Shown piece by piece: positions 21,010-31,135 of a DNA stretch of 64,000 bases. The stretch is from Populus alba (lineage: Eukaryota > Streptophyta > Magnoliopsida > Malpighiales > Salicaceae): positions 4,658,392 through 4,722,391 of the forward strand of contig NC_133297.1 in assembly GCF_005239225.2 (NCBI RefSeq). Direction: 5' to 3'. The stretch's first letter is position 1. Each line of letters begins with the position of its first letter. Both the position numbers and the translations under genes were made by a program. The notes beneath the pieces were generated by a model. That model was not told where the DNA came from, made no database searches, and saw only the letters and a program-made list of their open reading frames with translations.

Positions 21010-22833
21010 CTCCTCCTTGGTTCCAAAGCTACACATTTCAATTCTTCCTTTCAGATCTTCAAACTTCTTTCCTGTTTCTAGTTCAACTGCTGCTTTGAAT
21101 TTAACAAACTCAGCAAACACATAAGATTTTGATTTCAAAAAGTAAATCCAGCAGAATCTACTGTAATCATCAACAAATAAAAGAAAATACTTTGAATCAT
21201 TCAATGATTCATTATGCATTGGCCCACACACATCTGTGTGTACAAGCTGGAGTTTTGACAGTGCTTTGAATGCATTGTCAGGAAAAAAAACTCTAGTTTG
21301 TTTTCCTAACTGATAGGCTTCACAAATACTCTTTTGTTCCTGTATATCTGGAAAATCGTGAGTCATCTGCAGGTCAACTATTTTCTTTAAAGTTGCATAA
21401 TTGAAGTGCCCCAACCGTTTGTGCCAAAGAACAGATTCATTGTCTTCACAAGTGTTAGCACTCAAACATACTTCTTTCCAATCAACATTAAAACTTATGT
21501 TCATCATTTTAGCAGAAAGCAGTAGCACTCCATTTTTATCTTTAATATCACATACTCCATCATTAAAGAATATTGAGTAACCAGATTCAATTAATTGTCC
21601 CACACTAACTAGATTCTGATTGATCTTAGGCACATAAAGAACATTTTTAAGAGTTTTTGTACCTGATAAAGTTTCTACTTCAATTGCTCCTTTTCCTTCA
21701 ACCTTCACATAGTCTCCATTCCCAATTATAACTCTAGATAGATAACTTTTATCCAAATCTTTGAATAAGCTCAGATCTGCAGTCATGTGATTAGTGCAGC
21801 CACTATCAATAAGCCATGATGAGTCATTTGCCTTGGTTGTGTTACACATCTCCTGTATTGTAGCCATGAATAAAAAATCTTCCTCCACTTTTGAACTCTC
21901 GGCTACTTGAGCTTGTTTTTCTGGTTCTGCTTTATTTTTGCAAAATCTTTGAATGTGACCAAATTGCTTGCAGTTTCGGCATTGTGCATTCTTGAGCCAA
22001 CACCAGGCTTCAAGATGATTTGTTTTCTGACAGAATTTGCAAGCAGGAAAATGTTCTTTCTTCTCTTTCCCTTCAGTGAAGATGTTGTTCTGTTGCCAGT
22101 TATTGGATTGCCAGCCTCTCCCTTTTTCTTTTTTTTCTTCTTGATTGTTTCTGTAAAAATTCTTAGCCCGACTCTTCTCCTTGTAAACTGCAACAAGAGC
22201 TCCTTCACTTGATCCTTCTTGTCTATATGCTTGCCTTTGCTCAACAGCTTGCAATGCATTCACCAATTCTTGCAGGCTTATCTCAGAAAAATCTTTAGAA
22301 TCTTCTAAAGAACAGATTTTGTGTTCAAACTTTTCTAGCAAACTCACCAGGACTTTCTCTACAATTCTAGAGTCTGGAAAATCTTCTCCCAAGAGTCTTA
22401 CTTGATTCACAAGTTTCAAAATTTGAGAAGAGAAATCTTTGATGCTCTCATTTTCTTTCATCTTCAGACCTTCGAATTGTCTTCTCATATTCAGAATTTG
22501 CATCCTTCTTGACTTCTCATCACTATGGAACTCTGCTTTTAATTTATCCCATGTTTCCTTGGCAGATTTGCATGCCATGATCCTCGTGAAGATGTCTTCA
22601 CTTACAGCATTATGAAGACAAGAAAGAGCTTTGAATCTCTTTGCCTTTTCTTCATTAAAGAACTTCATCTGTGCAATTGTGGGATTGTTGCCTAGAGGAG
22701 TAGGTTGCTTATCACTTTCCACTATCTCCCATAAATCAAGAGCTTTGAGATAGGTTTCCATTTTTACAGCCCACACACCATAATTCTGCCCTGTGAACAC
22801 TGGTGTTTTTGCTGGAAAATTTGCAGAATCCAT
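21004..22833 (-). CDS. Copia gag-protease-partial integrase polyprotein
   Basis: A 609-residue frame, open throughout. The N-terminus is a gag region (GQNYGVWAVKMETYLKALDL, then ETWDKLKAEFH). Two CCHC zinc knuckles of form CX2CX4HX4C follow (CKFCQKTNHLEAWC and CRNCKQFGHIQRFC), at about residues 272-305. Next comes the aspartic protease motif (WLIDSGCTNHMT), the pre-integrase region (LWHKRLGHFNYATLKK) and the start of the integrase core (LVHTDVCGPM, FLLFVDDYSRFCW). After about residue 590 the frame runs into what should be the 3' non-coding end of the element and stops at TGA inside the 3' LTR. Integrase is incomplete, and RT and RNase H are absent. The intact frame and similar LTRs point to a young element. 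Confidence 0.93.
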   Translation of the reverse strand: MDSANFPAKTPVFTGQNYGVWAVKMETYLKALDLWEIVESDKQPTPLGNNPTIAQMKFFNEEKAKRFKALSCLHNAVSEDIFTRIMACKSAKETWDKLKAEFHSDEKSRRMQILNMRRQFEGLKMKENESIKDFSSQILKLVNQVRLLGEDFPDSRIVEKVLVSLLEKFEHKICSLEDSKDFSEISLQELVNALQAVEQRQAYRQEGSSEGALVAVYKEKSRAKNFYRNNQEEKKEKGRGWQSNNWQQNNIFTEGKEKKEHFPACKFCQKTNHLEAWCWLKNAQCRNCKQFGHIQRFCKNKAEPEKQAQVAESSKVEEDFLFMATIQEMCNTTKANDSSWLIDSGCTNHMTADLSLFKDLDKSYLSRVIIGNGDYVKVEGKGAIEVETLSGTKTLKNVLYVPKINQNLVSVGQLIESGYSIFFNDGVCDIKDKNGVLLLSAKMMNISFNVDWKEVCLSANTCEDNESVLWHKRLGHFNYATLKKIVDLQMTHDFPDIQEQKSICEAYQLGKQTRVFFPDNAFKALSKLQLVHTDVCGPMHNESLNDSKYFLLFVDDYSRFCWIYFLKSKSYVFAEFVKFKAAVELETGKKFEDLKGRIEMCSFGTKEEC

Positions 22834-22959
22834 TGCTTAAAAAAAAACTCACTTAATCTCTCGTGTTTCACTCACAAACCCTTCAAAGCAGAAAGCTTTG
22901 ATTTAACCTTACTATTCTCTCGTGTTTTCACTCACAAACCCTTCAAAGATCCTAAGGAT

Positions 22960-22971
22960 GCTCTGATACCA
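22960..22971 (-). other. Primer-binding site of the copia element
   Basis: On the minus strand it reads TGGTATCAGAGC, two bases after the 5' LTR. This is the usual plant Ty1-copia primer site for initiator methionine tRNA. Confidence 0.95.
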
Positions 22972-22973
22972 AT

Positions 22974-23372
22974 TGTTGAAAAAACTAATATATAAAGAAC
23001 AGATTATTGTTGATGAACTAAGAAAAAGAACAAAGAACAAAGTCTAAAGTCTTTACAGTTGAAAGAACAAGGAGCAGAAAATATCTCAGTTGGTTACTGC
23101 CATCCCCAGTGTTTTATTTATAGAAGGAAACAAACATTACAGAAAAATAAAACACTAAAGAAACGTACTAGCTATGTTCTTCTTTATCAAAGAAGTTGTA
23201 TAACAAGCTAGTCTAATCCTAGATAAGCTTAAACAAATGAATTGAAAGAAACATCCTAATCTAGATAATGCTATCAGCTAACAAATAGATAGCTATCAGC
23301 TAACAGATAAATAGCAATGTAGTAGATTACTACTAAGTAATCTTATTCCAGCTTTGGTACCAAACTTCAACA
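22974..23372 (-). repeat. 5' LTR of the copia element
   Basis: 399 bases with TG...CA ends, followed on the right by the AAGAG target duplication (23373-23377). Confidence 0.95.
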
Positions 23373-23848
23373 AAGAGTAGTAACCTAGAAAGTAGAAACT
23401 TATTGAAGAAAAAAAATGATATAGGCAGCCATGTTAGAGGTCTTAAGGAATGTTGAATAAGGTGCAGAAATGCTGAGCATTTTCCTCTTAATCACACAAA
23501 CATATATTTAGGGCAACGAACAGGAATCTTCAACTTCCATGGAGCCCTTGGGTCCACAGTTATTAGTAGAACCAAAAACAAACAGAGTCAAACTAATTAA
23601 TTGAATTTTTATCGATGTAACTATGAGATTAATATTTTATCGATGATGATGAGATCAATAGTGTAAAAGAAAAATCCTGTTACATTAGACTGCATTAGAC
23701 TGACAAAAACTACTCGGAAAACAATCCTGTTTCTACAGTAGCTTTAAACCGCCTGCTTCGAGCCTATAGAAGCAACTGTATTGAAATAGACACCAATTAT
23801 GTAGACCATATGGGAAACCATAACCAGATACTGACTGTAGTAATAAAA

Positions 23849-25225
23849 CTAGATAAGCTGCTTTGGACCTAGAAGTGAAATTATTGAACATACAGTCTGT
23901 ATCAAAGTGAGGATCAGCAGGACAGCTGCAGCAACAGTTCCGGTACCTCTCCAAAGATTGCTGAAATATACAAGTTTCAAGGTTGCCTTTCTATGGTTGC
24001 ACCTGTTCTCATAGTAGGCATTCAAATCAACACAAAGATCATGATAACAAGTGAAAAATTCATTAATTTGCTCGCAAAGCCGGTTAATCAAATCGGCAAC
24101 CATGGCGTTGTTTCCTAGCCAGTTATCAATCACCCCCACTTTAACCAGCAAATCCACATCTTCTTCAGTGTTGATAAGATGGTCCATTAACATAAAGTAA
24201 TTGCATATGTAAGTACTATATGGGTAGTGGCACTGCTCATATGCCATGAGGTTTCGTGTCACATATTCGAAGCTCTGATTTACTTCAAAGCGTGGCATTT
24301 TCAACACTCCGTTGACAAAATTTATGTCGAGTACACAACTGTTTTCAGTTGCCTCAAACTTCAATCCTGCTTTATGAAGCATGGTTGCACTGTATTTCAG
24401 TTTGACATTGGCACTAGGACGACGAGGTAATATCTCCAGGGACTCATTCAACATAGAATATCTCAGAAAATCAGTGAAATGCTTTATCCCTACTGAGTTG
24501 ACTTTTGGTCTCTGTGAAATCCTGTAGTAATGTCCAAAGTAGAAGGCGACAAGCTCAGGAAATGTAAGGTTAGCTTGTGTTTCAGGGTCTGCATAGGTTT
24601 TCTCGTATATTTTCTCCAGAATGAAATAAGGTAGCTGATTTTCAAGTAGTATCAAGTCCACTTGTAAACCAAACATCATCCGAGGCTCAGGTAATATAGG
24701 AACTTCTTCACAGAGAAGGTTAAAGAACTGCAACAAGAATTCGATGACGAATACAGCATCCAACAGAATCATCTTTACAAAATCGTCACAGCTACGATTG
24801 AAGTTATAACAGCCTCGAATTTCCATTTCATTCTTCTGAACTATGGTCACAAGATCGTCCAATGTCACCTTCTTCCCATCCATGAATTCTGCTAAATATC
24901 TCAATTTCTGCTTCTCCATGGACACTAGTTCCTCATGGCCACAGTGAGCAGGGCCCAGTGAAACTACTTGTGGGGTGTAGGCTTTCGGTTCTATGCTTCG
25001 AAGTGAGCGGGGTACCTCGTAGATACAGTGCTCGGGACATTTTCCAGGTTTGAACCTTGCTATCCCATCTGCTAGATCTTTCAGAACATTTGAAGCACTT
25101 GCCGCTTCAATCTCCTTTCCCGTGTTTGAAGCACTTGCCTTATCAATCCTGTTTTCATTATTTGAACGTGTTGCCATGCCAATATCCTTATTTGAAGCAC
25201 TTGGGGTATTAATATTGTTTTCCAT
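23849..25225 (-). CDS. DUF247 (UPF0481) membrane protein C2
   Basis: 458 residues, the same length as C1 and different at four positions: Gly to Ala in the RYL-EFMD segment, Asn to Lys in VGI-HFTD, Ala to Val and Met to Ile in the C-terminal hydrophobic segment. It keeps all DUF247 blocks, the SASN-type N-terminal repeats and the C-terminal membrane segment. In the coding region I count about ten or eleven base differences from C1 over 1,377 bases, fewer per base than in the flanking DNA. The start is the first ATG after the same inferred acceptor as in C1. The 3' flank (23378-23848) is where the copia element landed, so its 3' UTR may be altered. Confidence 0.9.
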   Translation of the reverse strand: MENNINTPSASNKDIGMATRSNNENRIDKASASNTGKEIEAASASNVLKDLADGIARFKPGKCPEHCIYEVPRSLRSIEPKAYTPQVVSLGPAHCGHEELVSMEKQKLRYLAEFMDGKKVTLDDLVTIVQKNEMEIRGCYNFNRSCDDFVKMILLDAVFVIEFLLQFFNLLCEEVPILPEPRMMFGLQVDLILLENQLPYFILEKIYEKTYADPETQANLTFPELVAFYFGHYYRISQRPKVNSVGIKHFTDFLRYSMLNESLEILPRRPSANVKLKYSATMLHKAGLKFEATENSCVLDINFVNGVLKMPRFEVNQSFEYVTRNLMAYEQCHYPYSTYICNYFMLMDHLINTEEDVDLLVKVGVIDNWLGNNAMVADLINRLCEQINEFFTCYHDLCVDLNAYYENRCNHRKATLKLVYFSNLWRGTGTVAAAVLLILTLIQTVCSIISLLGPKQLI

Positions 25226-26890
25226 TTGTCAACAGATTTTTGTCCTGGAGAGACAGCCAATTGAATCACTGGCAATAAAAATATATCTCCAAATCAAGTG
25301 TACCATGGTTGCTACAATCTTACATTCATTTCAATTCACATTTAAAACGATTTATTTTTGTTTTCCAGCAACTCTTAACAAGTTTTAAGACCAGATCAAA
25401 CAAATCAAAACAAAACAACTATAAGAAACTATTTTCAAGGAAAGATCATGAAGTTGAATGAAAAATACAGAGCAAATCATGGGAGATTACATGTGTATTA
25501 TGGCTATTGTTAATTTCCCATCATCCTGATCCATAGATTATATAGCTGTGTCATGTAGAGTACTTTTTAACATTATCTATGATATGATCTCGGCCATGTG
25601 GATCCGTAATTTTATCATTGTTTTGATTCAGCTCTAGCAATTTATTTGTTCAGTTTGTTCTGTGTTTAGTTTTTTTGTTTTGTTTTGTTTTAATTATGAA
25701 TGTTGAACCTCCACTGGCCTTAATTAAACCAAATTGAGATGTGGGATTAAGTTATGTCATGGGAAGTACGAATTCTGCTTCAAGATTGTCAATTGAAAGT
25801 TTTATGAAAAAAATGTGAATTCTCTTTTTTATCATGTAATGATCTATCTGGGCATTTCATTGATTTATTATTATTATTATTATTGGTTGAATTGAAGATG
25901 AGGCAGAATTCATGAGAACTAAGAACATCATCATATACTAAATTCTATACACACACTATTGTTTTTTGGTCCTCCAGCTTTAGCTTTCAATTTGTTTTTC
26001 TAAGGAGTCATAACCTAATTTTGTAAAATTTAACAACAAGAAACCTAAAAAAATATAAGAAAATCTGGACAAAACAGATTAAAACACACCCAAGTGCATA
26101 AAACCACGAAAACATAACTTTTAAGGCCTAATTTGAAAGGAACAATAGTTAGGGAAACAAACTATATAATTGATTGTCGTCAATTAACAACAAAAAAACC
26201 TAACAAAATATAAGAAAATCTGGGCAAAACAGATTAAAACACTCCCTAGCGAATAAAACCATGAAAACAACTCTTCCTAGCTAAAGACCATCTTGTTTTA
26301 GTGTTGTTCTGCAAAAAGCCAAGACTGTTTTCTGCCAAGTATAGAACCATTTTGGAATATTTATTGCTGAAGCAATGCAATTGCCTTTTCCGAAGGAAAG
26401 TTGTGTGCTGGGATATTTCTACGTACACAATTCCTTCGGAAGTAGTATGTATGGATATCCTACACAGCTTATCAGCTGTGATCTTACGAGAGAATCTTAA
26501 TCTTTAGTTATAATGGAGCAATTAACCTCGCAGGGTAGGGGAGATCGGCCAAGTAATCGAGAACTCATGAGGGTTAAAGCCTAAAGGACGAACTTCATTT
26601 ATCATTAAGAAGTAAGAACAGCTAAATTAAGGCTTAATTGAAAACTTTAAACAAATATAGTGAAACAAAAGATGAACATGAACAGAAAGAAAAAAGAACA
26701 GTAAAAGTAGCTAGTGCTCAAACAACCTGAGTGCCTTTACCTGAGGAAAGCAATTGTTTTGTTGTAAGCAGGACGCAGCCCCTTCCCTGGATATTGCTAT
26801 ACTGATTTGTTGAATGCAGCCTCCCTCTCTCACTCTCTATGTCTCCCTAATATGTATAATAAACAAGTAGTATTCTTCTCTGACTACTTG
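25226..26890 (-). promoter_or_regulatory. 5' region of C2: leader intron, non-coding exon and promoter
   Basis: This is a copy of 5354-6890. The inferred donor edge is 26741. The TATA-like site differs from C1 (one base change breaks the TATATTATA run near 26,860). The stem-loop lies at 26388-26441. An internal duplication of about 100 bases (about 26,035-26,130 repeated at 26,185-26,270) is not present in C1. Confidence 0.5.
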
Positions 26891-27014
26891 TCATTGTTTC
26901 TCTCTCGTTTGGAAATTACCGTCTTTTGATTTATTTTTTAGCTTCCATCCATGGCTTTAATCATAGTTTTTTTCACGCTTAACTTTACGTAACTTTATAG
27001 TTATTTTCAAAAGC

Positions 27015-28527
27015 TACGATCTTTAATTTTTGAACTACTATTAAAAACACTTAATCAGCTAAAAGCAACAGTCATATCTAATATAATTAATTAATAAGAA
27101 TTCTAAAACGCGTAGCTTTTTTAACGTAGCTAAAGCTTTTTTTTTTCTTTTTTTTTTTTTCTTCTGTGGCTTTTTTTTTATTAGCAATTTTTCCTTTTTT
27201 TTTTGCTTTTGCTTTTGTTTTTTTTTTTAATGTTTTTTTCACTATAGTAAGTTTTTTTTTTTAAATGTTTTTTTTAACGCGTAGGTTTTTCACTGTAGCA
27301 GCTTTGTTTTTTTTTTTTTCCTCGCTTTTGTTTCTTCTATTTTTTACATATAATGTATCACTGTGCACACAGTGAAACACTTGACTTTTTTTTTTTTTTA
27401 CCATGGATTTTTTTTTTTGCTTTTTTCTTTGTGTTTTTTTTTTCTTTTAATGAATTTTTTTTTGTTTAATTTAGTTTGTTAATGTGAAAAAAAAAAATTT
27501 AATTTAGTTATCATACTTCCATTACATGGATCTCAGTTTTTTTTTCTATATTAAGCTGGTTGAGAACTTAGCTTTGTAGTTTTTTTCAAAAAAAAAAAAA
27601 AAACACTATGGATTACTACAGTGTTTTCCTTGTATGATTTTTTTTTTGCTGCAGTGTTTCCCCCACATGTTTATTTTTTTAAATTATCTTTGTTAAATTT
27701 ATTTTTTTAATATTGAGTTGGTTGAGAATTTAGCATTAGATTTAGCTTTTTCCATGTTTTTTCATTATAATTATTATTATATTGTATTATATTATATGAC
27801 TGTTTTTTTCTTTTGTTTTTTCTTTTTTTTAATGAATTTTTTTTATTTGATTTATTTTGTTAATGTTAAATTTTTTTTATTTACTTATCATATTTTCATG
27901 ATACGAATCTCGAGTTTGATGGGTTAACCTGATTTGACGAGTTATTTTTTTTTATTTAGTTTAGTTTGTTAAAGTTAATTTTCTTTTTATTTAATTATCA
28001 GATTTTCATGACACATATCTTGGGCTTGACGGGTTAACTTGGTTTGATGGGTTAATCCGGTTAATTCTGGGTAAACCCGTCATTTTTTTTTTCTATTTAG
28101 TTATCAAACTTTCATGACGCAAATCCCAGGTTTTACGGGATAACCTGGTTTAAAGGGTTAACCCAATTAATTCAATTTCTTTTTCTTTTTCTTCATTAGT
28201 TTTTTCCTTTCTGATGATTTTTTTTCTTTGTTTTTTTTAATTAATCTATTTAATTATCACACTTTTATGACACGACCTTATAGCCAGACCCACATCCAAT
28301 ATTCTTGGGTCTGGTGTTACAACCAGGCTCACTTAAACTTGGGTCATGCAAGTTTAATTTTATTATTAATATTATAAATATTACTCTTAGGTCAGGCGTT
28401 GCAGCCAAACCCAAGATTTTTAGGTATAACTTTGCAGAAAAACCCAAGATTTTTCAATTTTTATTTTTTTAAATATTTTATATATAAAAAAAAATGACCC
28501 GCGGCATTGCGCGGGTATCAAAGCTAG
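27015..28527 (+). mobile_element. Helitron-like element with a clear 3' end
   Basis: The 3' end has the Helitron signature: a 7-bp stem ACCCGCG/CGCGGGT (28497-28503 and 28510-28516) with a 6-base loop, then ATCAAAG and CTAG (28524-28527) followed by T. The left edge is about 27,015-27,030, where similarity to unit 1 ends; the exact 5' TC is not certain. Inside, 27,120-27,480 is extremely T-rich. 27,880-28,170 holds three to four copies of a unit of about 120 bases carrying ATCA-ACTTTCATGACAC and GGGTTAACCTGGTTT variants. No Rep/helicase gene is seen, so it is non-autonomous. Confidence 0.75.
28497..28527 (+). terminator. Helitron 3' hairpin and CTAG end
   Basis: Seven base pairs, six-base loop, then seven bases and CTAG. 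This matches the subterminal hairpin and CTRR end known for plant Helitrons. Confidence 0.85.
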
Positions 28528-30332
28528 TTAATTTTTGAAAGGGTGTTTGAATGACGTGATATCAATTGTTTTTAAAAGTATTTTTTATTTAAAAATATAT
28601 TTTTTATTTTTTAAAATAATTTTTAAAATCAACAACCTAAATATCATAAATAATAATTTGATAAATTAACAACCCAAACCCTACATTTTAACTATCATCG
28701 TCAACATGCTCTTTGACAATCAACAACCCAAACCCTACCTGTAACAATGTTAAATGTGCACGAGTTGCACACTTCGGCAGGCTATTTAAAACAGTGCTTG
28801 AGGGTGCTGACAGCCATGCCAATAGTGGGATAAATCGGTAGTGTAAATTTGTGTAACTGTAGGTTTGTCAAGGGAAAATCAGCAACACAGATTGTTGAAG
28901 AACATAGACTGGACGATGGGCTGTCCAGGCCAAGTAGGAAAACTCATCAGGGGGGTAGGCTAACGAGAACTAGGGCTGCCGTGGAATTCGGCAGCACAGA
29001 CAGTGACATCCTACACACAGATGCGAATTCAGCAGCGCAGACATTGGCAGCCTGCACGTAAATGCAAATTCGGCAGCGCGCAACAACTTGTGCAAGTCAT
29101 TGCTTCGACTTGGCACGATTTGAAACTTGGACGAAGGACTGTCCAAGGCATGCGAGTGACTCAATAGATGACGCAGCAAGAACTGGCAATTAGGGCTGTC
29201 AAGTGGGCATGCAGAATGTGGGCTAGTGGCAGTTATGGATATCCAAGATTAAGGAATCATAGGGGCTGAAAACATGAGGGCTACCCAGGGGTTGCTCTCA
29301 ACCCACTAAGATCCTAGGATATCATGGAGAAAAACTACCCACTACTTGGTAGATAATGGGGCCACTATGTTTATGGGTGAACATGGATGAGATAGTATCC
29401 CACTATTTTCTTAAAAATAAAAATGAAAATTGTGCCTTGTAGATGCTTATCTATAAATACTTGTTGCAGCTCTTGCTTCAAGCAGGCATGCGAAAATGGT
29501 GAGAGCAAAATGGTGCTAACCACGCCTAGCCTGAGAAAGATGACAGAACCGGGTAGGATCTGAAGTGGGGCAGCTATACTTTAATGGAGGTGTCAGTTTA
29601 GGTGATCAATAATTGAACTCTTATATAAAATATACGACAAATTACAATGCAATTTCACAAGCTCTCGTTCGTTGGTTTCTTGATTGTTTTGTGTTAAAAA
29701 GGAAACAGACCTCTATGGGCTACAATACAACCACTGAACCTGATGTTCGAGAAACAGTACCGAGTTCAATGGGCTATCTGAGTCGTAATATTTCGAAACA
29801 TATGATCACGTTACTGCTTACTGAGTTGGATGATCCGAACATCTGTCATCCGTTTCAGTCGAGTTTTTGAATTACAAGAGCTGATAGACTCAAGATATCA
29901 AAACTAAGTCAAGATATTTTACTATCTCTCGTCCCCAATTTTACAGAATATGCATCCCAAAGGCACCGGAGAAAGTTCTTGTTCTTTACCTTCATGTTTC
30001 TTTCCATTGCGTTTTATGACAAGTAGCCAGCTAAAAGTCGAACCACCTCACTTTAAAAAGAGGCCCTACTTCTTCCACCTGCAATGTCTTTTCCCATCTC
30101 GATTCCTTATCTACTTTGGCCATTCTTTTCACGTGTTGCTGTGAAAAACGAATGCATGATTGCAAAAAAATCTTGTGGGGGCAATTAAGATTACAATGTA
30201 CAGACAACCTATTCATGGGTCTCGGGGTTCCATGGTTTTTTCTACCTTTATTTATTAGGAAGAAAAATGACAGAACCTTGAAAGCGAAAAATTAGAATTT
30301 TATCTTCACACGATTGACCGATTGATATAGAA
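28528..30332. other. Unassigned insert between units 3 and 4, partly GC-richer
   Basis: 28,545-28,660 resembles the MITE core of 7529. 28,660-28,738 resembles 31,205-31,282. From about 28,739 to 29,610 the base composition is richer in G and C, with repeated CGGCAGCxCAGACA-type words and a TATAAATA motif at 29,452; it may be part of an LTR, but no matching end or target duplication was found. 29,610-30,332 shows no recognisable gene. Confidence 0.4.
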
Positions 30333-31135
30333 CTTGGGGTATTAATATTGTTTTCCATTTGTCAACAGATTTTTGTCCTGGAGAGACAGCCAATTGAATC
30401 ACTGGCAATAAAAATATATCTCCAAATCAAGTGTACCATGGTTGCTACAATCTTACATTGATTTCAATTCACATTTAAAACGATTTATTTTTGTTTTCCA
30501 GCCACTCTTAACAAGTTTTAAGACCAGATCAAACAAATCAAAGAGTAACTATCAACTGTTTTCTGTCAAGTATAGAACCATTTTGGAATATTTATTGCTG
30601 AAGCAATGCAATTGCCTTTTCCGAAGGAAAGTTGTGTGCTGTGATATTTCTACGTACACAATTCCTTCGGAAGTAGTATGTATGGATATCCTACACAGCT
30701 TATCAGCTGTGATCTTACGAGAGAATCTTAATCTTTAGTTATAATGGAGCAATTAACCTCGCAGGGTAGGGGAGATCAGCCAAGTAATCGAGAACTCATG
30801 AGGGTTAAAGCCTAAAGGACGAACTTCATTTATCATTAAGAAGTAAGAACCGCTAAATTAAGGCTTAATTGAAAACTTTAAACAAATATAGTGAAACAAA
30901 AGATGAACATGAACAGAAAGAAAAAAGAACAGTAAAAGTAGCTAGTGCTCAAAGAACCTGAGTGCCTTTACCTGAAGAAAGCAATTGTTTTGTTGTAAGC
31001 AGCACGCAGCCCCTTCCCTGGATATTGCTATACTGATCTGTTGAATGCAGCCTCCCTCTCTCACTCTCTCTGTCTCACTAACATGTATAATATACGAGTA
31101 GTATTCTTCTCTCTCTAGCTGTCATTGTTTCTCTC
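30333..31135 (-). pseudogene. Orphan 5' region of a C-type DUF247 gene (unit 4)
   Basis: It starts with the first 13 or so C-type codons (minus strand MENNINTPS, 30333-30360), then the probable acceptor, part of the leader intron with the stem-loop (30619-30672), the non-coding exon (from 30972) and the TATA-like site (31085-31094). All later coding sequence is gone, and about 780 intron bases are missing at about 30,543-30,555. A promoter without a gene, it could still drive a non-coding RNA toward 30,333. Confidence 0.8.

Larger units (their letters stand above)
20604..23372 (-). mobile_element. Internally deleted Ty1-copia element with both LTRs
   Basis: The element reads on the minus strand. 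The LTRs are 20604-21009 (3' LTR, 406 bases) and 22974-23372 (5' LTR, 399 bases). They start TGTTGAA and end TTCAACA, and differ by one 7-base indel and about 8 substitutions (near 2%). The primer-binding site TGGTATCAGAGC (complement of 22960-22971) fits the 3' end of initiator methionine tRNA. A polypurine tract (AACCAAGGAGGAG) abuts the 3' LTR. The internal region holds gag, protease and only the first part of integrase. The rest of integrase, RT and RNase H are deleted, so it could move only with helper proteins. Confidence 0.97.

Noticed and set aside
27120..27480. Very T-rich stretch as a possible origin or matrix site
   Set aside because: It lies within the Helitron-like element and has no other mark of such function.
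29613..29870. 85-residue plus-strand frame
   Set aside because: No domain, no splice partner and no sign of a promoter of its own; it lies in an unassigned insert.
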